A stretch of DNA of 64,000 bases from the NCBI GenBank assembly GCA_034769895.1, contig CM068371.1, positions 406,269,969 to 406,333,968 of the forward strand, read 5' to 3'. The translations under genes and the position numbers were made by a program. Source of the stretch: Magicicada septendecula (taxonomy: Eukaryota > Arthropoda > Insecta > Hemiptera > Cicadidae). Shown one piece after another: positions 10,568 through 24,331 of this stretch. The notes beneath the pieces are model-generated. The model was not told the DNA's origin, ran no database searches, and saw only the letters and a program-made list of their open reading frames with translations. How positions within the stretch are numbered: the first letter of the stretch is position 1; every line of letters begins with the position of its first letter.

Positions 10568-11666
10568 TGTAACGGTACGAAATTGTAGGGCCAAGTTAAC
10601 AATTTAAAAATTATATTCCCCATGCAGTCATTGTTCACCTTTATAGAACCTCGAGTTAGTCAACGAAGTATGCAGTGTTTATTACAAAACAAAACGTCTA
10701 TGTTTTGTCTCCGCACTCAAGCAGCGTAGACCGATTGTGCAATAACACCTAACTTTGCATCAGCCGTGAATCACGGAAGAAAGTAATGTAATTCCATATT
10801 GCACCAGGCGGCAAAATATTGCTAAATCTTAAGCCTACGTTATAGCGCTCTTTTAACAGCACCAATGGGAGCGCAGTCTCACGATCACGTGACCAGAAAA
10901 CAACTCTGTGCGTTCAGCCTTAGCAGTACTGAAGCCAGTTCAACTGCAACTCACGGCCGCGCGGCCAACCTAAAAAATCTAAGTGTTCGAAAAGTTACGT
11001 CGGCCGACACAATTGTTAAATGTGAAAAACGTGGTTTTAGTAACCAGCAAAAACTTAACGCCAGTCAAAAGACAAAATCACTTTAACGAGCATTAATTGA
11101 CTTTCGAAGTGCGGGGTAAAACAAGTGCATCATCAGTGGGATCAGATCAACAACCAGGATGAGTACCCTATAATCAATTTTAATTCAGAATTTTTAACTA
11201 CATTACAATTTATATTTGCAGATGTTTCACTAAATCATGAGATCTCAAAGTGGGGTTTAACAGAAGGTCAATGTAAAAGAACGAATGTGTGAGTGTGGGG
11301 ACAAATTACGTACTGGTTTGTTTAATAGAAATTTAAGAAACAAATTAGTTAAGGAAGTAGTTTTAAGCGATTATGGTCTGTTCTTTTAAAAGTAGGAAAT
11401 TAAAGTGTAAGGATGCATAACCAAACCATATGATTCAGACAGATGATGTAATAGAGTCAGTATAACAATAACATGGAATAAGTAAAGTAAAATCTATCTT
11501 GTTTAATATAAGAGAGATAATTTGTTAGAACAAAAAAACTGTGTTAGAGTAATTATTTCGCACTGAAACTCAAATAATCCTTTCTGCAGCTGTGTTCGTC
11601 TGTATGACTCTGGAGAAAAACCCCTAAGGTAAGAGTTAATTATTAATTTGATATAATATTGTTTCA
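10568..11666 (+). repeat. 5' LTR of element B
   Basis: It starts TGTAACGGTACG and ends GTTTCA, 1099 bp. A donor-like TAAG-GTAAGA lies at 11629-11634, just upstream of the primer site. An E-box-like CACGTG at about 10888 is changed in the 3' copy. AATAAA present in the 3' copy reads AATATA here. Confidence 0.95.
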
Positions 11667-11667
11667 T

Positions 11668-11684
11668 TGGCGCCCGAACAGGGA
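11668..11684 (+). promoter_or_regulatory. Primer-binding site, tRNA-Lys type
   Basis: TGGCGCCCGAACAGGGA is complementary to the 3' end of a lysine tRNA (the tRNA-Lys3 type used by several retroelements) and lies one base after the LTR. Reverse transcription would start here. Confidence 0.9.
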
Positions 11685-11839
11685 TGGCGAGTGTGAGTTT
11701 TACATCTTACATTCGCCAGACCTAATTAAGCTGCAGAACAGGTTATTTGGAAGTGAGGGTGTGGTTAGAACGTTTTTAGATCGTAGAGAGTAAATTTACT
11801 AAAGTAAAATTGATAATCATTTAATTAAACAATTTCATA

Positions 11840-13854
<2,015 letters not shown>

Positions 13855-13855
<1 letters not shown>

Positions 13856-16800
13856 TGAGGACAATGGATGAGGAGGCCCGGCCATTGTCGATGGATAACT
13901 GCGGGGTCCATGGAAGTAAATACAAGAATCACACAATTCACACGGACATGGCTACTGAATTGATGGAAGAAGAGGAGGTGAGAACGATGAGACCAGAAGC
14001 TTGGTTGACGGAGGTAAAACTGGAAATAGAAGGTAAGCCAGTCTTGACGCTTATAGACACAGGTAGTGAAGTATCCGTAATTGCTGAACATGTACTAAAT
14101 AAATAAAGAGAGACTAACAAAAATATTCCATCTTTGCCCGTGGCAGGGGTAACCACTGTAGGCATTACGGGTGTTAGAAGTAAACGAGTTACAACACAAG
14201 TCCAGTTGAATATGTTAATAAATGGGGAAAGTTATGAGAATACATTCTTAGTGGTAATGGGCTTAAATTTAGAAGTAATATTGGGTAATGATTTTCTGAT
14301 CAGGAATAATGCGGTCATCAATTTTAGAAAGAGAATTTTAGAATTGAATAATGAGGGTAAACAAATAATAGTTAATTTTGAACGGGTTTTAGATACAGTA
14401 AAGATTTCGGGTATAAGGGTTATACCAAATAAGGCCATAGATAGGGATATGGAATTTAGTATGAATATGTGTAAAGAGAGAGTGAGTGAAGAGAGTGAGG
14501 AGAGAATATGGGCGGATAGAGCAGTTAAATTTTGTGGTGAGGGTGGCGCAATGGGGAGTTCTCAACGTAAAGCGTTGTGGCGGGTAGTTGAGGATTATAG
14601 GGGAGTGTTTGCCGGGGAACCAGGAAGGGCAAAAGGTTATGAGTGTGAACTAAAGGTAAGGGAGCATGCGCCATATGTACAACGTAGTTATCCGGTACCA
14701 TATTCAAAGAGGGGGGCAGTGCAGTTAGAATTGGATAGAATGTTAGAGGGCGGTATTATAGAGAGGTCGGTATCAACCTATTCTAACCCTCTAGTGGTAG
14801 TCATAAAGAAAGACGGGAGAGTTAGATTATGCCTTGATGCGAGAAAAATAAACCAAATTATTATTCCTGATAGAGAGTCCCCTGAGGCGATTGAGGAAAT
14901 TTTTCAGAAGTTTAGTGGGGTGAAATATATGACGTCGTTAGACCTGACGGCAGGTTACTGGCAGGTACCGCTAGCCCAAAATAGTCGCAAGTATACTGCA
15001 TTTTTATTTAACGGAAAAAATTATCAGTTTACTCGCTTGCCGTTTGGATTGAACACTAGTGTAGCTAGTTTTATTAAGTGTCTTGATGAAATTTTGCAGC
15101 CTCATAATTTAGATTTTTTGACTATATATGTAGATGACATTCTGATAGCTTCCAGAACATTTGAGGAGCATGTAGAACATTTAGGGTATGTGTTGGAGAA
15201 ACTATACCAGGGAGGTTTAACTGTGAATTGGGATAAATCCAAATTTTTGCAAACCGAAATACATTTTCTAGGCTTCATAATAACACCTAGAGGAATACGG
15301 GCTAATCTGGACAAAGTAGAATCTATCCTGACGTTCCTGGAGCCAAAGAACATAAAGCAATTACAAAGTTTTCTTGGTCTGTGTAATTTTTACAGGAAGT
15401 TCCAGCGAAACTACGCTCAGACGACGGCAAGACTTAGTGCCGTGCTGCAGAAGAACAAACAATGGAAATGGGGGAAACTGAAAGAGAAGCGTTTTGTGAA
15501 ATTAAGAATAAGTTCGCCGATATGATTTTAATGAACCACCCAAATTTCAATAATAAATTTTATTTACAGACAGATGCTAGCAATATAGCACTCGGAGCCG
15601 AACTGTATCAAGAGGACGAGGCGAGAGAACACTATACAATTGCTTTCGCCAGCCGGACGTTGTTAGCATCAGAACGCAACTATACAACTACAGAGAAGGA
15701 GCTCCTCAGTATAGTATTTGCAGTAAAAAAGTTTCGAACATATCTACTGGGAAACTCCACTATCATCCGGACTGACCACAAGGCATTATCTTTTTTAAAC
15801 ACCTGCAAGTTGACACACAGCAGGATAACCAGGTGGGTGCTAGCTTTACAAGAGTACAATTTTAGTTGGGAGTACATAAAAGGGGTAGAAAATAAAATAC
15901 CTGATACTTTATCCAGGGTAGATACAGAGGGAATGAGAACAGGGAGGGACTTAAAAGAAATAGAAATTTTCAGACTTAGTAGGGAAGATAGATTGTTTGG
16001 GAAAGAATTGAGAGATATTAATAGCATGCAGAGGACAGATCCTAAATTGAATAAAATAATAACTAGCTTAGAGTCCGATCCAGATGAGTTAGAGTATAGC
16101 CGTTATTTCCAGATTTATCAAGGGAGTTTGTTTAAGAAAGTAGAGGGGAGAGAGCGTGATTGGAGGTTAGTTATAGCGGAAGGGTTGGTAGATAAGATAA
16201 TATGGGATTGACATTTTCGATATGGGCATTTCGGTGCTAGGAAGTGTGTAAATGTATTAAGAGAATCATGTTTATTTAAAAATATGGAACGGAGGGTGAG
16301 AACTTTACTCCGGGGGTGCGATTTATGCCAAAAGTCTAAAGTAGTTAATTACCGACTAGAGGGAGAAATGAGGTGTATTAAAGTCGAAAAGCCTTTTGAT
16401 TTAGTTGCGGTGGATTTGATTGGCCCTCTACCAAAGGGAAGGGGAGGCGTAATGTATATTTTTGTGGTACTAGATACATTCACGAAATTCGTAAGATTAT
16501 ACAGTATAAAGAGGGCAACTAGTAAAGTATTAAGTGAAAAAATAACAAAGGACTATATGATTAAAACCGGAAAACCCAAAATAATACTATCTGACCATGG
16601 ACCCCAATTTATTAGCGGAAAATGGCGACAAACTTTGGGTTGGGAAGGTATCATACCTAAACACACGGCGGTATATCATCCTCAATCGAACCAAGCCGAA
16701 AGAGTTATGCGAGAATTAGGGAGAATTTTCCGGGCACATTGCCATGTTAAACACAGTGAATGGCCAGCCTATGTGGGAAGAATTGAAGAATGGTTGAACT

Positions 16801-17216
16801 GTACCACCCATGAATCAACGGGGTTCACACCATACGAGCTAGTCAAGGGAAAACGTCCACCTAGGATTCTGGAACAGCTGTTCAACTTTCCACCGGAGAG
16901 CAACCCACGAGATCTGGAAGTAAAACTTAAACTCGCAAATGAAAACTTATTAACTAAGGGAGAAAGAAGAAAACGGCTTCATGATGCCAAAGGTAAGTGG
17001 ATTAAGTACGAGATAGGTCAGTTGGTATTAGTGAGAAGACACGATTTATCAAGTGCACAAGATAAAGAGATTAAAAAATTCTTTTTGTTGTATGAAGGAC
17101 CGTATGAAGTAGTTGAAATTAAAATGGGTAATGCCTACTTTTTACGAAATCAAATGACGGGGGAAATAGTGGGTACCCATAACGCCACCAATTTAAAAAA
17201 GTATTGGTTAAAATAA
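13855..17216 (+). pseudogene. pol: Pol of element B: protease, RT, RNase H, integrase
   Basis: Protease motif LIDTGSEVS lies near 14050. Reverse transcriptase follows, with LDLTAGYWQVPL, LPFGLN and catalytic YVDD at 15126-15137. RNase H has TDASN and TDHKALSFL. Integrase has a His-Cys zinc site ending CDLCQ, then acidic catalytic positions in VDLIGPLP, LSDHGPQF and QAERVMRELGR, and a GPY motif (LLYEGPYEV), as in Ty3-group integrases without a chromodomain. Three lesions are seen: an in-frame TAA at 14104-14106, a one-base frameshift in a G run near 15475, and an in-frame TGA at 16209-16211 where element A has Cys. All other stretches stay open, which fits a young copy. Confidence 0.92.
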
Positions 17217-17719
17217 AATAATATATTAATTCTTGTAATTGAATATAAACTAAATAACTATAAAATTAGGAATATAACATATAAAACAGTAAGTGGTAGC
17301 GGGTAGATGCTCCCCACTTGTCCCAGTGGGGTTCGTCTATTTCAGGGACGCGCCCCTGCCCACGCGAGCCTTGGTTTTCTCCATTTATCCTTATTTTCGG
17401 AGGAAGCTTTGTCCTTACCTTTAGTCCTAGTTCTTGACCTTTTAATGATCCTAGGTCAAGGATCATTTTTTTATTATATATTATATAATTTTTTTTTTTT
17501 ATATTAAATATAGTAGTAAGGACATAACTTGTATTTTAGTTATAATTACTGTGAGTTAATGCAATTCTGTATAATTAATGTGTCATTTTGGCTGGGCAAT
17601 ATTGTACGGGGAACGCTATTTAATTTAACTGGAGCTTATATATACCACTGTAAACCTATATTGTTTTGTTAACACTATTTGCTAGGGTCAAGATATATTT
17701 TATTAAAAAAAAAAAAAAA
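17217..17719 (+). other. Non-coding region after pol of element B
   Basis: No envelope frame is present. A GC-richer stretch at 17290-17400 stands out, followed by AT-rich sequence. I see nothing else recognisable. Confidence 0.5.
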
Positions 17720-18068
17720 TGAACCAGTACTTTGAAAATGAATCAGTACGGCTAAGAGGGAACAAATCAGTTGCGGGATATGGAATGATGGAAGGCCGTT
17801 TGTTGACTTTTTAATTGAATGTTCCAGAGTCAGGCGATACTGTGGCGGGTATCTGTCCGAACTTATGGTATTGGGATCTCGAACAGAGAAGTCCAGTAAG
17901 AGCGGATGGGTGCTGCCGCAGTCGCCAGACTAGAGGGGTAAGTACCCATGATTTTAATAGAGAGTTCAGGGGGGTTGCACCGCCATATCCTCACTGATCC
18001 TCTTAGGTTTTAGGCAATAAGAGTTTGAACGCTTCGGCCTTCACCCTCTTATTGGGGGGGGGGGGTAT
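17720..18068 (+). other. Conserved 3' module and polypurine tract of element B
   Basis: This is the second copy of the module. The acceptor-like TTCCAG ends at 17827, the exon-like block is 17828-17937, donor-like GTAAGT lies at 17938-17943 and acceptor-like CTCTTAG ends at 18006, so the intron-like block is 69 nt. A hairpin follows, formed by AATAAGAG and CTCTTATT with a GCTTCGGC apex (about 18018-18055), and then a G run of about 13 bases that is the probable polypurine tract right before the LTR. A frame of 60 codons crosses the block but shows no matching frame in the other two copies. Confidence 0.6.
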
Positions 18069-19165
18069 TGTAACGGTACGAAATTGTAGGGCCAAGTTAA
18101 CAATTTAAAAATTATATTCCCCATGCAGTCATTGTTCACCTTTATAGAACCTCGAGTTAGTCAACCAAGTATACAGTGTTTATTACAAAACAAAACGTCT
18201 ATGTTTTGTCTCCGCACTCAAGCAGCGTAGACCGATTGTGCAATAACACCTAACTTTGCATCAGCCGTGAATCACGGAAGAAAGTAATGTAATTCCATAT
18301 TGCACCAGGCGGCAAAATATTGCTAAATCTTAAGCCTACGTTATAGTGCTCTTTTAACAGCACCAATGGGAGCGCAGTCTCACGATCACAGGACCAGAAA
18401 ACAACTCTGTGTGTTCAGCCTTAGCAGTACTGAAGCCAGTTCCATTGCAACTCACGGCCGCGCAGCCAACCTAAAAAATCTAAGTGTTCGAAAAGTTACG
18501 TCGGCCGACACAATTGTTAAATGTGAAAAACATGGTTTTAGTAACCAGCAAAAACTTAACGCCAGTCAAAAGACAAAATCACTTTAACGAGCATTAATTG
18601 ACTTTCGAAGTGCGGGGTAAAACAAGTGCATCATCAGTGGGATCAGATCAACAACCAGGATGAGTACCCTATAATCAATTTTAATTCAGAATTTTTAACT
18701 ACATTACAATTTATATTTGCAGATGTTTCACTAAATCATGAGATCTCAAAGTGGGGTTTAATAGAAGGTCAATGTAAAAGAACGAATGTGTGAGTGTGGG
18801 GACAAATTATGTACTGGTTTGTTTAATAGAAATTTAAGAAACAAATTAGTTAAGGAAGTAGTTTTAAGCGATTATGGTCTGTTCTTTTAAAAGTAGGAAA
18901 TTAAAGTGTAAGGATGCATAACCAAACCATATGATTCAGATAGATGATGTAATAGAGTCAGTATAACAATAACACGGAATAAGTAAAGTAAAATCTATCT
19001 TGTTTAATAAAAGAGAGATAATTTGTTAGAACAAAAAAACTGTTAGAGTAATTATTTCGCACTGAAACTCAAATAATCCTTTCTGCAGCTGTGTTCGTCT
19101 GTATGACTCTGGAGAAAAACCCCTAAGGTAAGAGTTAATTATTAATTTGATATAATATTGTTTCA
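18069..19165 (+). repeat. 3' LTR of element B
   Basis: 1097 bp, TG...CA, nearly identical to the 5' LTR; the 2-bp length difference is accounted for by one 2-base indel. It carries an intact AATAAA near 19006. Confidence 0.95.
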
Positions 19166-21763
19166 TGTTTGTGGAGTTGCCTGGAAAAGCCAGGAACTAT
19201 GTATGCGAGTTGAAGGTTCAGGAACACTCACCCTACATGCAGAGGAGTTATCCAGTGCCGTTTTCAAAGAGGAGAGCAGTGCAAGAGGAGTTGGATAGAA
19301 TGATGGAGGGAGACATTATTGAGAGATCGATATCGCCTTACTCGAATCCATTGGTAGTGGTAATAAAGAAGGATGGAAGGGTAAGATTATGTTTAGATGC
19401 TAGGAAAATCAATCAAATTATAATACCTGACAGGGAATCACCGGAACCCATAAATGAGATTTTTCAGAAATTCAGCGGAGTCAAGTACATGACATCTTTA
19501 GATTTGACAGCAGGATACTGGCAAGTTCCGCTAGCAGCATAGAGTCGAAGGTATACTGCATTTCTCTTCAATGGTAAGAATTATCAGTTCAAGTGTTTGC
19601 CATTTGGACTTAATACTAGAGTAGCAAGCTTTATAAAATGTTTAGATATGACATTACAACCTAAGGACTTAGATTTTTTAACCGTATACGTTGATGACAT
19701 ATTAATAGCATCAAGAACATTTTCGGAACATTTAGAGCATCTTGAATATGTATTAGATAAATTACAGAATGGGGGTCTAACGGTTAATTGGGAGAAGTCT
19801 AAGTTTCTGCAAACTGAAATACACTTTTTAGGTTTTATTATTACTCCAGAGGGAATTCTAGCCAACCCTGATAAAGTAGAAGCTATTATGCGCTTTCCAG
19901 AACCAAAGAATACTAAGCAGCTACAGAGTTTTTTGGGTCTGTGTAACTTTTATAGAAAATTTCAGAAAAACTACGCACAGACGACATCAAGGTTAAGTAC
20001 AGTTCTACAAAAGAATAAACAGTGGAAATGGGGAGAGAAGGAAAGGGATGCATTCGAGGAATAAAGAAAAAATTTTCAAATATGATAATGATGAATCACC
20101 CTGATTTCTTGAAAACTTTTTATTTGCAGACTGGTGCCAGTAATGAGCGGAATTATACCAGGAGGATAGCGACAAAGAACATCACACGATAGCTTTCGCC
20201 AGCAGATCTCTTTTGGCAGCTGAAAGAAAATTACACAACTACAGAAAAGGAGTTACTGAGTATTGTGTTCGCTGTGGGAAAGTTTCGCACATACATCTTA
20301 GGGAACCGGACAGTCATCAGGACGGATCACAAAGCGCTATCATTTTTGAATACCTGCAGATTAACCCATAGCTGTCTAACCAGGTGGGTACTAACATTAC
20401 AGGAATATAATTTTTCATGGGAGTATATTAAGGGGACAGATAATAAAATACCAGACACTCTTTCCAGGGTAGATGTCACAGAAAATAAAAACAGGGAGGG
20501 ATCTTAAGGAGATAAGAGATTTTTCGTTTAACAAGGGAAGATAGAATTTTTGGTGAGGAGTTAAGGGACATTAAGAAAATGCAAAGATCAGATAATACAT
20601 CGGGTAAAATAATTGCTAGTTTAGAAGCAGATGTAGATGGGTCTGAATATAACACACATTTCCAAATATATCAGGGAATTTTGTTCAAAAAAGTAGAAGG
20701 GGTGAACGTGATTGGAGATTGGTTGTACCAGAAGAGTTGATAGATCGAATTATTTGGGATTGCCACATAAGGTATGGGCATTTTGGGGCAAAAAAGTGTA
20801 CGAATGTTAAAGTCATGTGTTTTTAAGAATATGGAGGGGCGAGTATGAAGGTTGTTACGGGTATGTGATTTGTGTCAGAGGTCTAAGGTAGTGAATTATA
20901 GGGTAGAAGGGGAGTTGAATTATATTAAGGTGGAGAGACCGTTTGATTTAGTTGCTGTAGACTTATATGGGCCATTGCCCAAGGGTAGGGGTGGAGTAAT
21001 GTATGTTTTTGTTGTTTTGGACACTTTTTCTAAGTTTGTTAGGTTATATAGTGTGAAGATAGCGACGAGCAGGGTGCTGAGTGAAAAGATAACGAGAGAT
21101 TATATGGTAAATGTAGGTAAGCCGAAGATAATTTTATCCGATCATGGACCCCAATTCATCAGCGGTAGGTGGAGACAGACTCTTGGATGGGAAGGCATAA
21201 TACCCAAACATACTGCAGTATACCATCCACAGTCAAACCAGGCAGAGCGGGTGATGAGAGAGATTGGTAGGATATTTCGGGCGTATTGTCACGCCAAGCA
21301 TAGTGAATGGCCACTATACGTTAAGAAGGTAGAAGAATGGTTGAATAGTACCACCCACGAATCTACCGGGTTTATGTCGTATGAGTTAATAAAGGGAACA
21401 AGGCCACCTAGAATATTGGAACAACTTTTTGAGTATCCACCAGAAAATCAGACCATAGATGTGAATGTGAAGATCCAATTAGCAAATGAAAGTTTACTCA
21501 CAAAAGGGGAAAGGAGAAAGCGGAGGCATGATGAAAAAGGTAAGTGGACGAAATATGAGGTAGGACAATTAGTATTGGTAAGGAGACACGATTTGTCTAG
21601 CGCACAATATAAAGAGATACAGAAGTTTTATCTGTTATACGAGGGACCATATGAAATTATAGAGGTAAAGATGAATAATGCGTACGTGTTGAGAAACCAA
21701 GCAACGCAGGAGATAGTAGGTACACAGAATGCAACGAATTTGAAGTTGTATTGGTCACAGTAA
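19166..21763 (+). pseudogene. pol: Pol of element A, 3' part: RT, RNase H, integrase
   Basis: It resumes immediately after the TGTT duplication. Reverse transcriptase motifs are LDLTAGYWQVPL, LPFGLN and YVDD (about 19688-19699); RNase H has RTDHKALSFL. Integrase has RYGHFGA, CDLCQ, VDLYGPLP, LSDHGPQF and QAERVMREIGR, and ends with LLYEGPYEI. It is damaged by an in-frame TAG near 19540, a frameshift near 20060, several breaks between 20064 and 20265, and more between 20500 and 20850. The last 300 codons are open. Reaction and gene order are as in element B, which it resembles along its whole length. Confidence 0.9.
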
Positions 21764-22131
21764 GCAATTGAATTTTAATATATTTTATTTGTTTTCAGAA
21801 GGGACTCTCCCCCATTTTCGGGCGGTCACGGCTTCACCATCCCTGACCATGGATTTTGACTGTTTGGAGGCGGACCATGGTTGGAGGTAACTTCAACTAG
21901 GGGGTGAAAGCAACGATGGTCCTACTCCACAAATTGGTGCGAGTAGAAGTTTAATTTTGTTGTTGAACGGGGAGGGGGACCCCTAAAGTTCGCGGATGGA
22001 ATATATAAAACAAAAAAATTCAATTGGCAATTTATCCACGAACAATAGGCCTAATGGTTTTATTTTATTAAATAAAACAATCCAAAACTAATGTGAATAA
22101 CAAGTGCGACTCGTTAGGAGTTATCTCATTT
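21764..22131 (+). other. Start of the non-coding 3' region of element A
   Basis: No gene is seen. A GC-richer block at 21800-21850 containing CGGGCGGTCACGGC recurs in changed form at about 22990-23035 (CGGGCGGTCCCGGC), so a short segment of the region is duplicated. Confidence 0.5.
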
Positions 22132-22545
22132 CCGAGTAGAATAGTCAGTAATTATTAACTATTCTACTCGGTTATGAAATACACATAATTAGCTTGTTGG
22201 TACATCCTCTTCATTCACTTATTAATATTTATGTAAATATATATTGTACTTTCACTGTGAACTTACTTTTAGGTTTTGATTACCCAAACGTTTCGACGTA
22301 GTATTCGTCTTTCTCAATGGATTTTTAAATACTGAATGTCTGTACAGTAACGGTTATGGGATGTGGGTATGTGTGGTGGGGATTGCTGGTGGGAGGAAAT
22401 TGGCGCTGGGATTCAAATTTTGTGTAGGTATCAGTGTATCGAAAAGTATGTGTGATCTGTAATGTAATTGTTCGTTTAATATGTTGTTTGGTTGTAGTGT
22501 TGTTTTACACATAATTGTAAAACTTGTACTGAACATCTAAGCTAT
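22132..22545 (-). pseudogene. Penelope-like element, C-terminal and tail fragment
   Basis: On the minus strand the frame reads NNILNEQLHYRSHILFDTL. This is similar to the last part of the endonuclease protein in the array at 47225-47710 (NQVLNEQL..SNKLYDT). The tail downstream has GACG/CGTC arms followed by GAAAC (near 22285-22310), resembling the hammerhead-like tails known from Penelope elements but with a damaged core. A 14-bp perfect inverted repeat (22132-22145 and 22158-22171) marks the far end. It is probably an independent, 5'-truncated insertion into element A. Reverse transcriptase and the GIY motif are absent. Confidence 0.6.
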
Positions 22546-23939
22546 GTGAAAGAAGTAGTTATAATTTAGATTTAAATTTAGAAAAAATTAAGGTGACCAA
22601 ATTAGTGTTATAGTATTACTTATTGCACTTGTTAGAGGCTATTATAGGAAAAAAAGTTAGAATGTTTGCAAGTGTACCTAGTTTAACTCCATGGTAGATA
22701 GTAGCTCAAATATCAGAAATAAAATAGCAGACTAGCGTCTGGTGACAGTGAAAAAGAAAATGATGTAATATGTGAATAGATCAAATGTTGAGTATAATCT
22801 CTAATGGAAGTGAAGTAGTTCCAAGGACATAGTGCAGCTATGATGATAATATAGAACTGATCAATGGACAGTGAAGTTTAAATGATAATGTTTGTGAAAT
22901 TTGTTGTAACATATAATGGTTTTTACTTTTTGTGAATTGTAGTGATAATGTAGATTTTAAAAGTATAACATGTTTTAAATACGATTCCCCACTTTCGGGC
23001 GGTCCCGGCCTTACCAGCCCAGACCGTGGTTTTGGATGACAATCAGCTGTGGGCAGAATTATTGTAAAACTGACCATAGTTGGTTGCCTATGAAATTGGT
23101 ACAACTTAGAAATTAACAGGGGGTTTTCATCAAGGGAATCTCCATAACTATGGAACAGCAGCTATCATCGGAGGGGGTGATAGTGCCGTGTTAAGGGCGT
23201 GAATCATTATAGTAGGATTACTGGTGTCCTCGGACATCAGTAATGCCGAATTTTTATATAACGCTGAAGCAAGAACGGTGTAAGCAGCGTTCGCACCCTA
23301 ATAAAATTCAGTTCTTGTGGATGCAAATGGGTGCTACAGTCCAACATCAGTAAGCAATAGTGTGTGTGGAAAAGGAGCTGGCCGTTACAAGCCAGGGGCA
23401 TAAATACAGCATTTATGCACAAGGTAAATACCAAAACCGGTGTACCCGTGAGCTTATTTACCTAATTGTAACTGGGTAAAGGGGGGATATTAGATATTGA
23501 TGGAGAAGGAGGTTACTAAATTGTTAGTAATGAATTAGTGAATATTAAAATGAATTATGTTGATGATGTAGGTGTAGTTGATCTGATGAGCTAACTAAAT
23601 GATTTTGTATTGATTTAAGGAATGTTATGATGATTAAAGATGATTAACAATTTTAAGTAAATAATTTGTTCTGAAGTAGTTGATTTAAATGTGTTATATG
23701 CTATATAAGAATTTTATTAATGAATTTAATTGTTTTGAAATATGAATTATATAATGGAAGGTATTTGTAATGTTGTAATGGGAAACGTTTATTTAAATTC
23801 TGATACAATCAGAGAGATATTTTGAATTTTGGGAATAAGAATTAACAAGCGAAGGGCGTTCAGAATGTTAGTATGGAAGTTTAAAAATGTTTTATATTAT
23901 GTTATGATAAATATGTATTCATGTATATGTTAGAAGTTA
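22546..23939 (+). other. Rest of the non-coding 3' region of element A
   Basis: AT-rich with a few GC-richer islands (22985-23050 and 23130-23430). No envelope or other protein frame was recognised, though the position would fit an envelope gene in related viruses-like elements. Nothing else is supported. Confidence 0.5.
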
Positions 23940-24331
23940 AGAAAACCAGTGCTTCTTAACACAAACCAGTGCACAGCTAAGGGGAAACAGATCAGTTAGG
24001 GATATGGTATTATACAAGGCCACTACTTGATATTTTTGATTTGATGTTTCAGTGTCTGGTGATGCTGTGGCGGCGATCCTGTGCTGGCCTGCGCGTCAGA
24101 GCAGGAGCGTCAAGTGCCTGTCTGGCCTTGCGGTGTTGGGATCTCGAGAGAGAAGTCCAGTAAGGTCATTCAGGTGCGGTCACAGTCACTGGACCAAGGG
24201 GTAAGTTAACCATGATTTTAATAAAACGTAAGGGGTTGTTGCGACATATCCTGACTGATCCCTTTAGGAAGTATGAGAGTGTCAATGAGAGTTTTTATGC
24301 TTCGGCATAAAACCTCTCATTGAGGGGGTAT
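23940..24331 (+). other. Conserved 3' module and polypurine tract of element A
   Basis: This is the third copy of the module. Two AACCAGTGC motifs come first, then acceptor-like TTTCAG ending at 24052, an exon-like block 24053-24200, donor-like GTAAGT at 24201, CTGACTGAT and CCTTTAG ending at 24267, which gives an intron-like block of 67 nt. A hairpin with TTTTATGC-TTCG-GCATAAAA follows, and GAGGGGG is the probable polypurine tract just before the LTR. Confidence 0.6.

Noticed and set aside
10865..11086. 73-codon open frame in the 5' LTR of element B, repeated at 18366-18587
   Set aside because: It recurs only because the LTRs are near identical; no protein family features and no reason to expect coding sequence within an LTR.
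17815..17997. 60-codon frame across the conserved 3' module of element B
   Set aside because: Copies in elements A and D do not keep the frame, so it is not supported as a gene.
21764..24331. Possible envelope gene after pol of element A
   Set aside because: No frame of useful length, signal peptide or membrane segment is present.
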